NCBI GenBank assembly: GCA_019565575.1
Contig: CP067379.1
Location: 930,001 to 994,000 of the forward strand
DNA from: Flavobacterium covae
GTDB taxonomy: Bacteria > Bacteroidota > Bacteroidia > Flavobacteriales > Flavobacteriaceae
DNA: 64,000 bases
Direction: 5' to 3'
Both the position numbers and the translations under genes were made by a program. Below, piece by piece: positions 22,901-35,780 of the stretch. Below the pieces are notes generated by a model that ran no database searches, was not told the DNA's origin, and saw nothing but the letters and a program-made list of their open reading frames with translations. The stretch's first letter is position 1, and every line of letters starts with the position of its first letter.

Positions 22901-25900
22901 TAGTATCAGCTAAAACAGGAGGTATTGAGTATTTAAATGGCAAATTAGCTATAGGAGTAGGTACTGCTGGAGTATAATTTACACCTCCATCTGTACTTAC
23001 TTGATATGAATAATTTGGATAACCATTTGAAATTGCAAGTGTAATTTCTGCATTTGGGTTTGATGGATTACAATCAGCATCTTTTGTTAAAGTAGCTGTT
23101 GCTACCAATTGTGCATTAATTTGTTGCGCTGATGTAGCTGCAGTACAACCAAAAGTATCTCTTACTACCACAACATAACTCCCTGGTGTTAAGTTTGAAA
23201 AAGTAGCATTATTTTGGAAAGGAATTAAAATAGTTCCTGTATTATTTTCTAATTGATATTGATAACCTGGAGTACCACCTGATGCACTTACTACTATAGT
23301 AGCAGCATTGGTTCCATCATAACAAAAATCAGATGTTGCTAGTACTTGTATGGTTGGTTTAGGTGCAATACCAATAGTAATTGTTTCTTTTTGTGTACAT
23401 CCATTAGCATCTTTTACCACAACCACATAATCACCTGGTGCAACGTTATTAAATTTATTATTTGGTTGATAATTTATAACAGGAACACCCGTAGTAGTTT
23501 CTAATTGATACTGATAAGCAGGAGTACCTCCAGTAGCAGTAACTGATACAATAGCACCAGTAGTACAAGTAGCAGAAGTTATATTAGTTTGTACTTGTAA
23601 TTGAGCTGGTACAATTATGGCTTGTGGTAAATTAAAACTACAACCTGCATTAGCAGCAGTTAAGTCGTATTTTACCAATACAAATCCTGGATATACAGCT
23701 GGAGGAACAGCTATTGTTACAGGAGATGTTTTATAAGATGTCCAAGTAGCACCATTATTCATTGATACTTGATACCCTGAAGTTGTATTAAAATTTTGTG
23801 CAGCTATGGTAATTGTAGCATCATTTAATCCTGCACAACTTATGTCTTTATGTCCTGTAATTTGAGCAGAAAAAGCTTGTCCACATGGGATATTTACAGG
23901 AATAGTTTTAGTTGCAATACAAGTTATAGGCAATTGATATACTTCTATATCATCTACAGCAAAATCGATCCCATTTTGTTGTGCAACTTCTAATCTTAGA
24001 ACAAAATCAAGGGTTGTATTATTTCCTGGATTTATAGTTTTGTTGTATACTTCCCATTTTTCTGTCTTAGGTATAGCTCCTGTAGAACTAGAAGATAAAG
24101 CTACACCTGCGCTATCTTGTAACTCTACTGTTAAAGAAGCATCTGGTTGTGTATTTCCAATTCTTAATAGATTTCTTGCATAAAAACGAACTTGAATATC
24201 CTGATTCGGAATAATATCTTTGATTGTTTTTCTATATAAAACAGCATTATTAGGTATAGCATTTCCAGCATCTACAGCTAAATATCTACCTGGCCTTGCT
24301 CCAGTAGTGTGATCTAAAGGAATAGACCAACCTGAATAAGGGTTATTAAGTAAAAATTGTGTGACTGTATATTCTCCATTACCAAAAAGTTTATTCCCAT
24401 GACATTTCGTAGCCTCTACTTGTCTCTCCCAACAAAAAGCAGGGTTAATACCTGGAGAAGATACATCAGGACCCGATCCGAAGTCTTCTTTTAATAAATT
24501 ACTAAAAGTAGGAGGGTTCGTTAAATTATAATTTACTGTTATAACAGAGTTCCCACATTGAACATTCTTAAACACATTAGAAGTAGGATCATGTGGCGGA
24601 TTCAATGCTGGTGAGATAGAATAGGTATACGTATAAGCCGTAGAACCATTATTAACCGTAACGGTACTCGTAGCGGAACCATTACAATTAAAGGCAGGTG
24701 CAGACGTGTTAATTGTTGGATCAGGAGGAATAGGATCTAAAGTAACCGTCATTGGAAACACACAATCAGCAGCATCTTTAACATAAACAGTATAAGTACC
24801 TGGAGCTACTGAAATTTGGCTTACGTTAGTCCAACCATTACCAAAGTTATATAAATAAGGAGATGGTCCAGTAAAAGGCTTTCCTCCTTCTACATTTGTG
24901 ATACGAATAATTCCTTTACCTCCAGTCGTATTACATGCTAATGCCATAACACCTCCAGAAGCAGTTAATGGATTTTCAGGTTGAGAAATCGTAATATTAG
25001 GTTCTGTTTTTGTACAAACCGCAGTACCTATGGTATATTGAACTACAGGTGTATAAATACCTGGTGCTAAATTTGTAAACGATGAATTATTAGTAAAAGG
25101 AGCACCTCCAGTAATGCTATATCCTAATGTATTTCCATTTGCATTCGTAACATTAAATGTAATGGTACCAGAATTATCATTATAACATTTTACATCAGTA
25201 TAGCTTACTGTATATACAGGAGCTGGAACTTTTACAACATTAATTTGAGTTGTTTGAGTACAGTTATTAGAATCATATACAGTAATGGTATTAATTCCAG
25301 GATTTGTAACAGAAATAACATTAGTTGTTAAAAATGGGGCAGGAGGAGCACTATTCAAATAGAAAAAGTATGGTGCAGTACCTCCAGTTGCTGATATTGT
25401 AATTTCGCCATCTGAACATGTGCTTAAAGGTTTTGTTATAGAGGCATTTAATACCAATTGAGCAGGGTTAATTAAAGTAAAAGTTCCGTCTTTAGTACAA
25501 CTTGGAGTGGTAACAATCCAATAGTAAGACAAACCAGGTGTTAAATTATTAAATATATTATATGCCTGTGCCGTAGTAACTGAGTTTCCTACAATTAATC
25601 CAGAGGCATTTGTTCCTTGATATAAAGTGTATGTATAAGGACCATCTACTCCTGAAACACCTAAATTAACAGATCCTAAATCTCCATTACATTTAGGTTG
25701 TGAAACCGTTGGTAAAACGGATATATTATTAGCTGGTACCTCGATGTTTTTAATAGGAATTTGACAAGAACCAGGAACCGTATTATCTTTTACATTTATT
25801 GTGTAATTACCTGCTGTTAATATTTGAAATACAGGATTAACGGTCCAAACACCCAATGTTCCATTTGGTTGTACTAATTGAAATTGAAATTTACCTGTAC

Positions 25901-28146
25901 TATTAACAGGTTTAATAACTGTTATAGAACCTGGGGCACCACATACAGTAGGTAATACTTTAACCTCTGTTTCTGTTAGATTTTTATAAACATTAAAATA
26001 AAAAGTTCTTGTACATCCTCCAACAAAAGTATAAATAAGCCTATATTTTCCTTCATTTGAAACAGCGTATTCGTTTGCCTCAACTATTTTATTCCAACAT
26101 GAATCTGCTGTAACAGGACAGTTCGTTACAGGATTATAGGGACCACAACCTGCTTTAGTTTCATCATATAATTGCCATTCTACTTTTATAGCTCCTGCGA
26201 TATTAGGTTGTAATAATTTACTATCATCTTTACCACAAAGATAAATACTAGGAATTCTTTCACCTGAATCAGTACACTGAACAGGAGTAAGACTTTGATC
26301 GTATTTAATTAGAGGATTTTCAAGATCTGCTCCGTAGAGTTTAACATTAAATGTTTGAACAATAGATCTACAAATAGCATCTGTGCCTGTTACCGTATAA
26401 GTTCCTGGTAAATTTACTGTTACTTCTTGACTTGTTTTATTAGGAGTAAAAGTTGCACCTGCAGGACCTGTCCAAACATAATTACCATAATTGTTTCCTG
26501 CTTTTAATGTGGTTGTATTACCACAATAAAGAACTTCTGTAGTGAAATTACATTTCTTATCTAAACCAACAATGAAGTTTGTTGAATTTGTAGAACCTAC
26601 TAAACAATTAGGATCTATTTGAGAATAACTAGGATCATTGTGATTTTCCGCATTATTAATAACACCACTGTATTCAACAAAAGCTTGGTTTTTAATTTCA
26701 TTTGAGCAAGCTGTTGTAAACTCATCACAAGAACAAGCAATTTTTACCTTGATTTTAATTGAATACTCTGGAGCATCTTTTTTTAGATATGCTTTAGGAA
26801 TATAAATAAACAACTCCCTAGGATTTGTAGGGTTTTTCTCATATTTCATCGAAGTATTTAATGCCGTATTTGTAGATGTAATACTTTGTAAACTTACATT
26901 TTGAGGAAGAATATCCTTTAACAATACGTAATTAGTTCCATATTTATGAGATGTTAAACCTTGTGCATCGTCATTACCTATATTATCAAAATATATATTG
27001 TAATTAATTTCATCACATATATCTACGGTTTTATTAGAAATATCTAAACCTGCGTTATTTGTTACATTTTTCCTTAATATGACTCTAGGTCCAATAACAT
27101 CAACAGCAAAAGCTGTAAAAAAAACAAAGTACTGATCACCATTTGTCCCTAGATTAATAGAAGCTGATGTATCATTATTTTTAATTACAGAATTACTAGG
27201 ATTATCTACTTTAAAAATACCAGCGTCATAACCTAAGGTATTCCTACTACTAGGTGTTCTACCTGATAAAAGTCCTGAAGGATCAGTTAAAGTACTATTA
27301 AAAAAATTTTGTTTATAATCTGAAGTAAATTGGTTGATTTTTCTAAAAGGAGGTTGCATTAATACATTATTAATTTTAAAAAAATCACCTGATATTTGTT
27401 GATCTCCTTCTAATGCTCCAAATGCTACCCAAGCTCCTACGTTTCCTGTAGGTATTGTTTTAAATCCACTAACAGGTACATCTAAAGAATTAGTATTATT
27501 CAACTTTGTAAACCCATTAAAAGAAGTAATATTTTTAGCTGGCAAATTAGGATTTTCGTATATAACATACAAATGCCATCCTGCCGAATAACCTCCTGTA
27601 ACCTTACCTTCTGAACAAACGATATTGGCCACAGTATAATCACCTTGAATATCTCCCAATTTATTTAATAAATCAGTAACATCAGCAAAAGCTGCGTAAG
27701 GCTTATTTACTTCCAGTGGTTTGATTATAGATAAGGGTACCTGATATATCTTCATAAACTGTAGATTTTGGAAGTTTCAATTTAACTTTTTCAATATCTA
27801 AAGTTGTATTACTATAAATCCCTGCCCAATATAATGCCGCATATTTTACTTTATGACAAGCTTGGTAAGCAGTAGGAATTTTTAATTCAGCTTTACTAGC
27901 ATTGTAAACGCTTCTATCTGCAGTATCTACATTAACATAAACCATACTAATCCTATCATTAGGTTCATCTCCATCGTATGGCAAAGTTGAGTACTGCGAT
28001 AAATTATTATTTCCTATTAATAAAATATCTGCATTAAGACCATTTGTCTGATTGACGACAGAAAAAGGCTTAAATTGTTGTGCAAAGGATTGATGAAATC
28101 CTAAGCTCCAGAACAATAAAATACATAAGTAATAACTCGATCTCAT
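13929..28146 (-). CDS. sprB: Giant gliding-motility adhesin SprB (about 4,736 residues), seven apparent frameshifts
   Basis: SprB moves along the cell surface and drives gliding. Eight frames join into one gene. Six breaks are an extra base at CTGGAAG/CTTCCAG (15914, 17178, 19891, 21531, 22042, 27710) and one is a T5 run at 19980; removing these seven bases leaves exactly 4,737 codons. In order: signal peptide (LLFWSLGFHQSFAQ), an N-terminal region with a DUF11-like segment (DISNKTVDICDEINYNIYFDNIGN), then dozens of 70-90-residue SprB repeats of the form GGtgpYtY..., nLxaGnYtvtvtDangC. A jelly-roll-like insert lies at about 23940-24500. The end, VMTPDGNGENDDW to VGHFTLYR, is the type-B (gliding) sorting domain for the type IX secretion system. 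The F. johnsoniae homologue is longer (about 6,500 residues). Confidence 0.9.
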
Positions 28147-28244
28147 AGGGCGTTCGTTTATTATTTAAAAACTAATAAAGTTATATAATTTTATCTTTTT
28201 ATCAACTTGTTTTAGTAACAAATCACATACAATCTAAAAAATAA

Positions 28245-31200
28245 TTATTTTTCTATTTTAATAATCACCATCTTACCATTATAAGGTTTTTCTCCTTTAT
28301 TTTTCATAGCTTCATCTGCTTCATTTATTTCGTCATAATGACTACTATAAATGAAATAGGTACCTGTACTTACATCATAAAAGAAATCAATATTTTTTTC
28401 TCCTGCTTGAATTGCTTTTTTAATAAAAGCGTCACGTCTTGCTTCATCTTTATGGGTAGCTAATACCATATAAAAACCAGGTTTTTCATTAGCAACATTT
28501 TTTACAATTTGCATATTAATCTGATCACTATCTCCATAATCAAAATCAGCTGCTTTATAAGATTGACCTGTTGCGCTTGTACTTGTCTTTATTTGACTTA
28601 AGGTTGCGCGATCTTTTTGATACTTTGCTGGAAGCATCTTCAAAATTAGCTTTCTTAATACGACGTCTTTTTTCTATCTCTGTTTGAGTTTTAATATCTT
28701 CTAATTTAGTAATTAATTGTTTGCTCTCTTCTTCTGATCGAACTTTATCTTGCTTTAATTTTTCTATTGTTTTAAGATACGATTGATTAATTACGTCATT
28801 CTTATTTGGTATTTTTTTCAAACGTTCTGCTGCTAAATTCTGATATTCGGCAATAAATTGATCTTGTTGTTTTATATTAAGTGCAATTTCATTTTTTAAC
28901 GATTCTATAGCTTTATTAGCTTGACTCATACTCTTAAACTCTACTTCTTGAGCAGGGGCTACAATTCCTTTTTCTGAATCATCATTTGCTTTACGCATGG
29001 CTATTAATTCTTTTTCTTTCTCAGCCACTATACTTTGGAATTTTTTAATTGATTCCGATTGTAATTTTTGAGAATCCTCTATAACTCCTGATAAATTATC
29101 TATTTCTTTATCTTCTGCTGTTTTTGAAGCTTCTTTACGCGCTAATTCCTCTGCTTCCGCTTTTTCCTTAGCTAAACGTGCTGCTTCGGATTTCTCTTTT
29201 GCTAAACGATCTTGCTCGGCTTTTTCACGTGCTAGTTCTTCTGATTTTGCTTTTGCATCTGCTTCTGCTTTTTCCTTGGCTAAACGTGCTGCTTCGGATT
29301 TCTCTTTTGCTAGACGATCTTGCTCGGCTTTTTCACGTGCTAGTTCTTCTGATTTTGCTTTTGCATCTGCTTCTGCTTTTTCCTTGGCTAAACGTGCTGC
29401 TTCGGATTTCTCTTTTGCTAGACGATCTTGCTCGGCTTTTTCACGTGCTAGTTCTTCTGATTTTGCTTTTGCATCTGCTTCCGCTTTTTCCTTAGCTAAA
29501 CGTGCTGCTTCCAGCTTTCTCTTTTGCTAGACGATCTTGTTCAGCTTTTTCACGTGCTAGTTCTTCTGATTTTGCTTTTGCATCTGCTTCCGCTTTTTCC
29601 TTGGCTAAACGTGCTGCTTCGGATTTCTCTTTTGCTAGACGATCTTGCTCGGCTTTTTCACGTGCTAGTTCTTCTGCTTTTGCTTTTGCATCTGCTTCCG
29701 CTTTTTCCTTGGTTAAACGTGCTGCTTCGGATTTCTCTTTTGCTAGACGATCTTGCTCGGCTTTTTCACGTGCTAGTTCTTCTGATTTTGCTTTTGCATC
29801 TGCTTCCGCTTTTTCCTTAGCTAAACGTGCTGCTTCAGCTTTCTCTTTTGCTAGACGATCTTGTTCAGCTTTTTCACGTGCTAGTTCTTCTGATTTTGCT
29901 TTTGCATCTGCTTCCGCTTTTTCCTTGGCTAAACGTGCTGCTTCGGATTTCTCTTTTGCTAGACGATCTTGCTCGGCTTTTTCACGTGCTAGTTCTTCTG
30001 ATTTTGCTTTTGCATCTGCTTCTGCTTTTTCCTTGGCTAAACGTGCTGCTTCGGATTTCTCTTTTGCTAAACGATCTTGCTCGGCTTTTTCACGTGCTAG
30101 TTCTTCTGCTTTTGCTTTTGCATCTGCTTCTGCTTTTTCCTTGGCTAAACGTGCTGCTTCGGATTTCTCTTTTGCTAGACGATCTTGCTCGGCTTTTTCA
30201 CGTGCTAGTTCTTCTGATTTTGCTTTTGCATCTGCTTCCGCTTTTTCCTTAGCTAAACGTGCTGCTTCAGCTTTCTCTTTTGCTAGACGATCTTGTTCAG
30301 CTTTTTCACGTGCTAGTTCTTCTGATTTTGCTTTTGCATCTACTTCCGCTTTTTCCTTGGCTAAACGTGCTGCTTCGGATTTCTCTTTTGCTAGACGATC
30401 TTGCTCGGCTTTTTCACGTGCTAGTTCTTCTGCTTTTGCTTTTGCATCTGCTTCGGATTTTTCCTTGGCTAAACGTGCTGCTTCGGATTTCTCTTTTGCT
30501 AGACGATCTTGCTCGGCTTTTTCACGTGCTAGTTCTTCTGATTTTGCTTTTGCATCTGCTTCCGCTTTTTCCTTAGCTAAACGTGCTGCTTCCAGCTTTC
30601 TCTTTTGCTAGACGATCTTGTTCAGCTTTTTCACGTGCTAGTTCTTCTGATTTTGCTTTTGCATCTGCTTCCGCTTTTTCCTTGGCTAAACGTGCTGCTT
30701 CGGATTTCTCTTTTGCTAGACGATCTTGCTCGGCTTTTTCACGTGCTAGTTCTTCTGATTTTGCTTTTGCATCTGCTTCCGCTTTTTCCTTGGCTAAACG
30801 TGCTGCTTCGGATTTCTCTTTTGCTAGACGATCTTGCTCGGCTTTTTCACGTGCTAGTTCTTCTGCTTTTGCTTTTGCATCTGCTTCCGCTTTTTCCTTG
30901 GCTAAACGTGCTGCTTCGGATTTCTCTTTTGCTAGACGATCTTGCTCGGCTTTTTCACGTGCTAGTTCTTCTGCTTTTGCTTTTGCATCTGCTTCTGCTT
31001 TTTCCTTGGCTAAACGTGCTGCTTCAGCTTTCTCTTTTGCTAGACGATCTTGTTCAGCTTTTTTAAGTTCTAGTGCATCCGTTTTTGCTTTTGCATCTGC
31101 TTCTGCTTTTTCCTTGGCTAAACGTGCTGCTTCAGCTTTCTCTTTTGCTAGACGATCTTGTTCAGCTTTTTTAAGTTCTAGTGCATCCGTTTTTGCTTTT

Positions 31201-32830
31201 GCATTTGCTTCCGCTTTTTCCTTAGCTAAACGTGCTGCTTCCAGCTTTCTCTTTTGCTAGACGATCTTGTTCAGCTTTTTTAAGTTCTAGTGCATCCGTT
31301 TTTGCTTTTGCATTTGCTTCCGCTTTTTCCTTAGCTAAACGTGCTGCTTCCAGCTTTCTCTTTTGCTAGACGATCTTGTTCAGCTTTTTTAAGTTCTAGT
31401 GCATCCGTTTTTGCTTTTGCATCTGCTTCCGCTTTTTCCTTAGCTAAACGTGCTGCTTCGGACTTTTCTTTTTCTAGACGATCTTGCTCGGCTTTTAATT
31501 TAGCTGCAGCCTCTGCTTTTAGTCTAGCTTCATTGGCCAAACGTTCCTGACGTTGGCGTTCTGCTTCTGATAATGCTTTATTTTTATCTTGTTCAGCTCT
31601 TAATCGAGCTTCTATCTCTGCTTTAGCTCTAGCTTCGGCTTCCTCTTTTGCTTTTAGAGCAGCTAGACGATCTTTTTCTGCTTTCAATCGAGCTTCTTGT
31701 TCGGCTTTTGCCTTTGCTTCTGCTAATTCTTTTTCTTTTCTTAAGCGTTCTGCTTCTAAACGTGCTTTTTCTTGTTGTTGCTTTAATGCTAACTCAGCAG
31801 CTCTTTCTTTCGCTAATTCTTGCGGACTTTTCTTTTTAACAGGAACCGCTTTATCACTTGCTTTTGGATTTGTTCTAGTACTTGCTTTTACAATTGGTCG
31901 TTCATCTTCATAATCACCATAACCTCTCAATTTATAGGCTAACGTAAATTCATGAGATAATCCAAAATTAGAAAGATTTCCTAAAGGTTTTTCAATTCCA
32001 TAACCAACGGATATTTTTTTAGCTAAAATAAATCCAATACCTGCATTTATACCATTTAAATTATCATAGCCTGCTTGAATCCAACCTGCTTTAGGAGCGT
32101 TAAAGAGCAATGAAACTCCAAATCCTGAATAAGCTGTTCCTATTTCAGCACGACCTAAAGCAGAAAACTTAGCTTTTTCTAAAATACCATCACGATCTAT
32201 ATAACCTGTATACATGGCGTGTAATCCAAAATTTTTGGCAGGATTACCTTGTACTATTCCAGATGGATTAAAATTGTACAGGAATAAATTATTAGCTACT
32301 ATACCTATATCAAAAAAGCCTGTACCAAAATTAATTCCTGGATTAATAGAAACTAAAGAGTACTTAGATAAGTTATTCAATATAGTTTCTGGTACATTTG
32401 TAATTATTTTTCCTGCATTAATACCACTATTAAGATAAGCTATGTTTAAGCCTAAAGTAAGATTAGAATCTTGAAGAATTTCAAGATTTCTAGCAAAATT
32501 TCCTACCATCCCAAATGTAGAATAGATGCTTTCATTGTTTTGAAATAATCCTATTCCATAAGCGTTTAATTCTTGAATTTTTCCTGATAAACTAAAGAAA
32601 TAATCGGTTCTTGAATTTTCAAACCCAATCCATTTTCTTTTATTGTAAAAACTAATAAAAGATTCATCTTCTCTGACATGACTAAAACTGGGATTAATAA
32701 TAAATTTATTAAATTTTAAAGAATTTTTAGCTAAAACATCAAATGGTCTAACTCCATTTACTGGTGTTTGACCACTTAGTTCTATTGTAACTAAACTGAT
32801 TATGAAAAGGCTAAAACTCTTTAATTTCAT
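28245..32830 (-). CDS. sprD: SprD-like PorP/SprF-type protein with long coiled-coil repeat region and C-terminal domain, five apparent frameshifts
   Basis: The N-terminal ~310 residues have a signal peptide (SLFIISLVTIELSGQT) and a PorP/SprF barrel pattern (NSLKFNKFIINPSFSHVRED, KWIGFENSRTDYFFSL, AYGIGLFQNNESIYS, AGWIQAGYDNLNGINAG). A Lys/Glu/Ala-rich coiled coil of about 1,000 residues follows, mostly a 36-residue repeat, then a ~110-residue C-terminal domain (PGFYMVLATHKDEARRDAFI, YDVSTGTYFIYSSHYD) that looks SPOR-like. Five breaks at CTTCCAG/CTGGAAG (28628, 29508, 30589, 31238, 31347) vanish if one base is removed from each, giving exactly 1,527 codons. It overlaps the end of sprC by 20 bases and precedes sprB. 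The symbol rests on order and on recall of the F. johnsoniae sprCDBF cluster. Confidence 0.75.
29177..31448 (-). repeat. Coding tandem repeat, 21 periods of 108 bp (36 residues) in the SprD-like gene
   Basis: The anchor CGTGCTGCTT recurs from 29177 to 31449. The distance, 2,272 bases, equals 21 x 108 plus the four extra bases in the CTTCCAG copies, so no other indel exists. On the coding strand a unit reads AARLAKEKAEADAKAKSEEL then AREKAEQDRLAKEKSE. Copies differ by a few substitutions (GCTTCGG or GCTTCAG; GAT or GCT). The last units on the high-coordinate side are variant (TTTTTTAAGTTCTAGTGCATCC). Confidence 0.95.
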
Positions 32831-34325
32831 AGTTTTTAATATGTAATTTATTTAAGAATGGTAATAGACCCTTTTTTAAAGGGTTACCATCTTTTGAAAT
32901 AATATAATAATAAATTGGGTTGATATCTTTTACTTCTATAGTTGATTCAGGCCAAGAATCATCATAATTTTTCATTCTAAAAACCTCTTTACCATAGCTA
33001 TTTAAAATTAGGACTTCTACTGAATCATTTTTATATTCTGTGGGTATAACCCATGTATCATTTTCGTTATTAGTATCATTAGGACTTATAACATTTGGAA
33101 TATTAACTGATTCTACTCCTTCTATTATTTTAAATTGTATTGTTTTGGTATAAAGACAACTTGGGTCATTTTGTTTGACAATTAATTTATATATACCTTC
33201 TTTAAAATTGGTGTCATTAGTAACTGTAAAATTTTGAGTTGTGGCTGTGGGAGTCGACCCGTTTGGTAAAAACCATTCGTAAGTTGGATTTATAGCTGTG
33301 GTAGTCGCATTAATATTAATTGTTTCGTTTTTCTTTAAATAATTTATGGATTTAGCATTTATTGCCAAATTAAAATTAGTCGATTCTAGTTTAATTGTAT
33401 TGGTAGAAGTAGATTCACAAGCAGTACCAGGGCTAATTATTACTTTATAAACACCTGGATCAGCTGTTTTAAAACTATGAGAAGTGGCTCCGTCAATTTT
33501 TAAGAAATCTCCGTTTCCTTGTACATCACGATACCATTGATAAGTTTGTCCAGCTGTTGTACTTAAAGTAGTTGGATTACTAGGGCAAACGGTTGTTCCT
33601 AAACTAGATGATATAGAGTAGGGAATTGTATTACTAGTAAATACAACATTTACTTCTTGTGAATAAGCTATGAATCCAACTGTACTATTACAATTTCCAT
33701 AATCTATCTGTACACTATATTTACCTGATTGTGTAACATTTATTTTTGATTCTTTTTCATTTGGCATTACAATTCCATCTTTTTTCCATATATACTGCAA
33801 TTGTTTATATTGTAGGGGAGAAGGGGCTTTATCACTTATAGTTAAGACACCATTTGCTCCACAAATATTTAAATTACCAGTGCCATCATCTAAGATATTA
33901 ATTTTATCATTGTAAATCCAATAATAGGCATGAAAGGGCGATGTAGGAGAACTTGTTATAGCTGGTGAGGTAGTTCTTATTCTTAGTTTATATGATTTTC
34001 CAGCAGTAGTAGCATTTTCGGGAACTTTAAAAGTAATTTTTCCTGGACTAGTATTGACTTGAGAGGAAAGAATTGTAATGGGTGTTAATTTAGTAAAATC
34101 TCCTTCTGGATCAGACATTTCTAAAGTAAAAACATTTCCTGCATTAAATCCATTAAAATCAAAACTAATCGAATAGCTATTAAAATTAGAAGATGCACAA
34201 ATATTTGCAAAATTTTTAAAAGGAGCATTTACAAAAGCCTGTCCTTTATTTTCCATTGTAAAGAAAAATAAAAAGACGATTAAAAAATATTTGTTAAAAA
34301 AATTACGAAATAATGTATGATTCAT
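32811..34325 (-). CDS. sprC: SprC-like secreted protein with type-B gliding sorting domain
   Basis: A 504-residue exported protein. The N-terminus has a long hydrophobic signal (YFLIVFLFFFTMENKGQA). The middle consists of Ig-like/PKD-like beta domains: ITFKVPENATTAGKSYKLRIRT, YIWKKDGIVMPNEKESKINV, TTAGQTYQWYRD and GVYKVIISPGTACESTST. The end has NIPNVISPNDTNNENDTWVI, VLILNSYGKEVFRM and YYYIISKDG, the type-B C-terminal sorting pattern also found on SprB. It overlaps sprD by 20 bases at the head of the spr operon. The name is by position and architecture and is less certain than for SprB/SprF. Confidence 0.68.
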   Translation of the reverse strand: MNHTLFRNFFNKYFLIVFLFFFTMENKGQAFVNAPFKNFANICASSNFNSYSISFDFNGFNAGNVFTLEMSDPEGDFTKLTPITILSSQVNTSPGKITFKVPENATTAGKSYKLRIRTTSPAITSSPTSPFHAYYWIYNDKINILDDGTGNLNICGANGVLTISDKAPSPLQYKQLQYIWKKDGIVMPNEKESKINVTQSGKYSVQIDYGNCNSTVGFIAYSQEVNVVFTSNTIPYSISSSLGTTVCPSNPTTLSTTAGQTYQWYRDVQGNGDFLKIDGATSHSFKTADPGVYKVIISPGTACESTSTNTIKLESTNFNLAINAKSINYLKKNETININATTTAINPTYEWFLPNGSTPTATTQNFTVTNDTNFKEGIYKLIVKQNDPSCLYTKTIQFKIIEGVESVNIPNVISPNDTNNENDTWVIPTEYKNDSVEVLILNSYGKEVFRMKNYDDSWPESTIEVKDINPIYYYIISKDGNPLKKGLLPFLNKLHIKNYEIKEF

Positions 34326-34427
34326 AAACTTCTAATCTAAATTAAATTTGATCCTAAACTAAATAAATCCACTGGTAGATTTACTGCCAATGGATTTAAA
34401 GTTATAATACTATAATCTAGAGATAAA

Positions 34428-35709
34428 TTATTTCCCAGCAGTAAATTTACCTACTTTTAATCTAAAATCTGGAGATTTAGACTCTACTGGGTTAATAAAT
34501 AACTCAGCATTAGGTGTTTTTTCGTATAGATTTAAAAACTGAGGATTTCCATAAAAATCTTCTAAATCATCATTATTTGAGGAATTAGCTAGGAATATAT
34601 TTCCTTTACAGTTATTAAAAAATACTTCTGAAAAGCCTATTTTTTTCAATCCTCCAGCTTCTGGATTAATTTCACTATCTAGAATGGTAGCAGGAGCAAA
34701 TCCTGATATTAAACTTCTTTTCAAACTTAAAGAAGTATTGGCACCTACGAAAACACCTTCTTTTACTAATCCACTAGCAAGATCTAAATCAAAACTTTCT
34801 GAGTTATTAACCAAAGTGCAATTCGTTGCGACAACATTGGTAGAAGGTTTTGAGAAATCTGCTTCTTCTTTTTATCATATCCTACTACATTGATACATCT
34901 TGTTCTAGATGCTCCTGAATATAGTGAATGTCTTATTACTAAAGAGTTATCTAATTTAACTTGAGCACCTTGATTAAACTTAAAATCATCTCCAGAAACG
35001 CGTAAGGTAACCATATTTTTGAGGCTTGTATCGCCACCTAGTACCTCTATTCCATTTCCTGCTGAAAAGCTAGTCATTATGTGCTCTATCACTGTTTTGT
35101 TACCAACTCCAGCTAAAGTTAAAGCGTTGTAATTTTTAAATCCTTTTATTTTTTTTCCTGCGAATTCAATTCTTAAAAAACGTAATACACCAGAATTTGC
35201 CATAGGATTAGTTCCTCCGTAGATAGTTTGTGCAGGATCTAAATCATAATTCATGGACGCTACACCACCAAATTTATTAATTGGAGCATCGTTAAGGATC
35301 ACAAGCCCACCCCAATCTCCTGGTTTTTTCACAGGTTTATTTGAAGTGAATACAATAGGATCTGTTTCTGTTCCATTAGCTTCTAATCTTGCACCTTTAG
35401 ATATAATTAATGCTCCACTAGTTTCTGCATCCCCTTTTATGATTGTACCTGGTTCAATTGTAAGGGTTACACCTGCTGTCACATACACTGGACCTTGTAG
35501 CAAGTAGGTATTTCTTTTTGTAATGTTTTGTTGGCTGTGATTTTTCCATACAAAATCTCGGTTGCCTCATTGTATTCTGTCTTAGAAGGTTTAAAATCTG
35601 TCCAGTTATTTAACCAGTTAGAAGATCCTATTATACCTTTTTCTTGCTGCGCAGTTGCAGTCATTACTGCAAACAAAGCGATCCATTTTAAGTTAAGCAA
35701 TTTCTTCAT
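34428..35709 (-). CDS. Secreted parallel beta-helix-like protein, two apparent frameshifts
   Basis: A 427-residue exported protein after repair. The signal peptide is MKKLLNLKWIALFAVMTATAQQ, using the ATG at 35709 rather than the upstream TTG. The body has short turns typical of right-handed beta-helices: YVTAGVTLTIEPGTIIKGD, GALIISKGARLEANG, DPIVFTSN, GDWGGLVILNDAPIN and LRFLRIEFAG. Two A5G sites lose one A each (plus-strand T5 at 34869 and 35515); adding the bases joins three frames. No sorting domain, lipobox or catalytic motif is recognised. It lies upstream of sprC on the same strand with about 100 bases between, and could be part of the surface machinery or unrelated. Confidence 0.7.
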
Positions 35710-35780
35710 GGGGGTCAAGTTTTTAGAAATTTACGCTAATATAGTAAAATTTTTCTTATTATAATTATTTTTTTAAATTA

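Noticed and set aside
13929..28146. Programmed ribosomal frameshifting or a decayed sprB pseudogene
   Set aside because: Six of the seven breaks share one DNA motif in both orientations and are exactly repaired by removing one base each; no stop codons or deletions are otherwise present, and the sorting domain and signal peptide are intact.
29177..31448. Further parS half-sites (TTTCACGTGC in every sprD repeat)
   Set aside because: The right half of the palindrome is missing, and the sequence is fixed by the coding repeat (Ala-Arg-Glu).
29178..31550. Long plus-strand frames rich in Ala/Ser/Phe or Leu across the sprD repeat
   Set aside because: They are antisense readings of the 108-bp coding repeat, open because 108 is a multiple of three; the minus-strand reading continues into real flanking protein domains.
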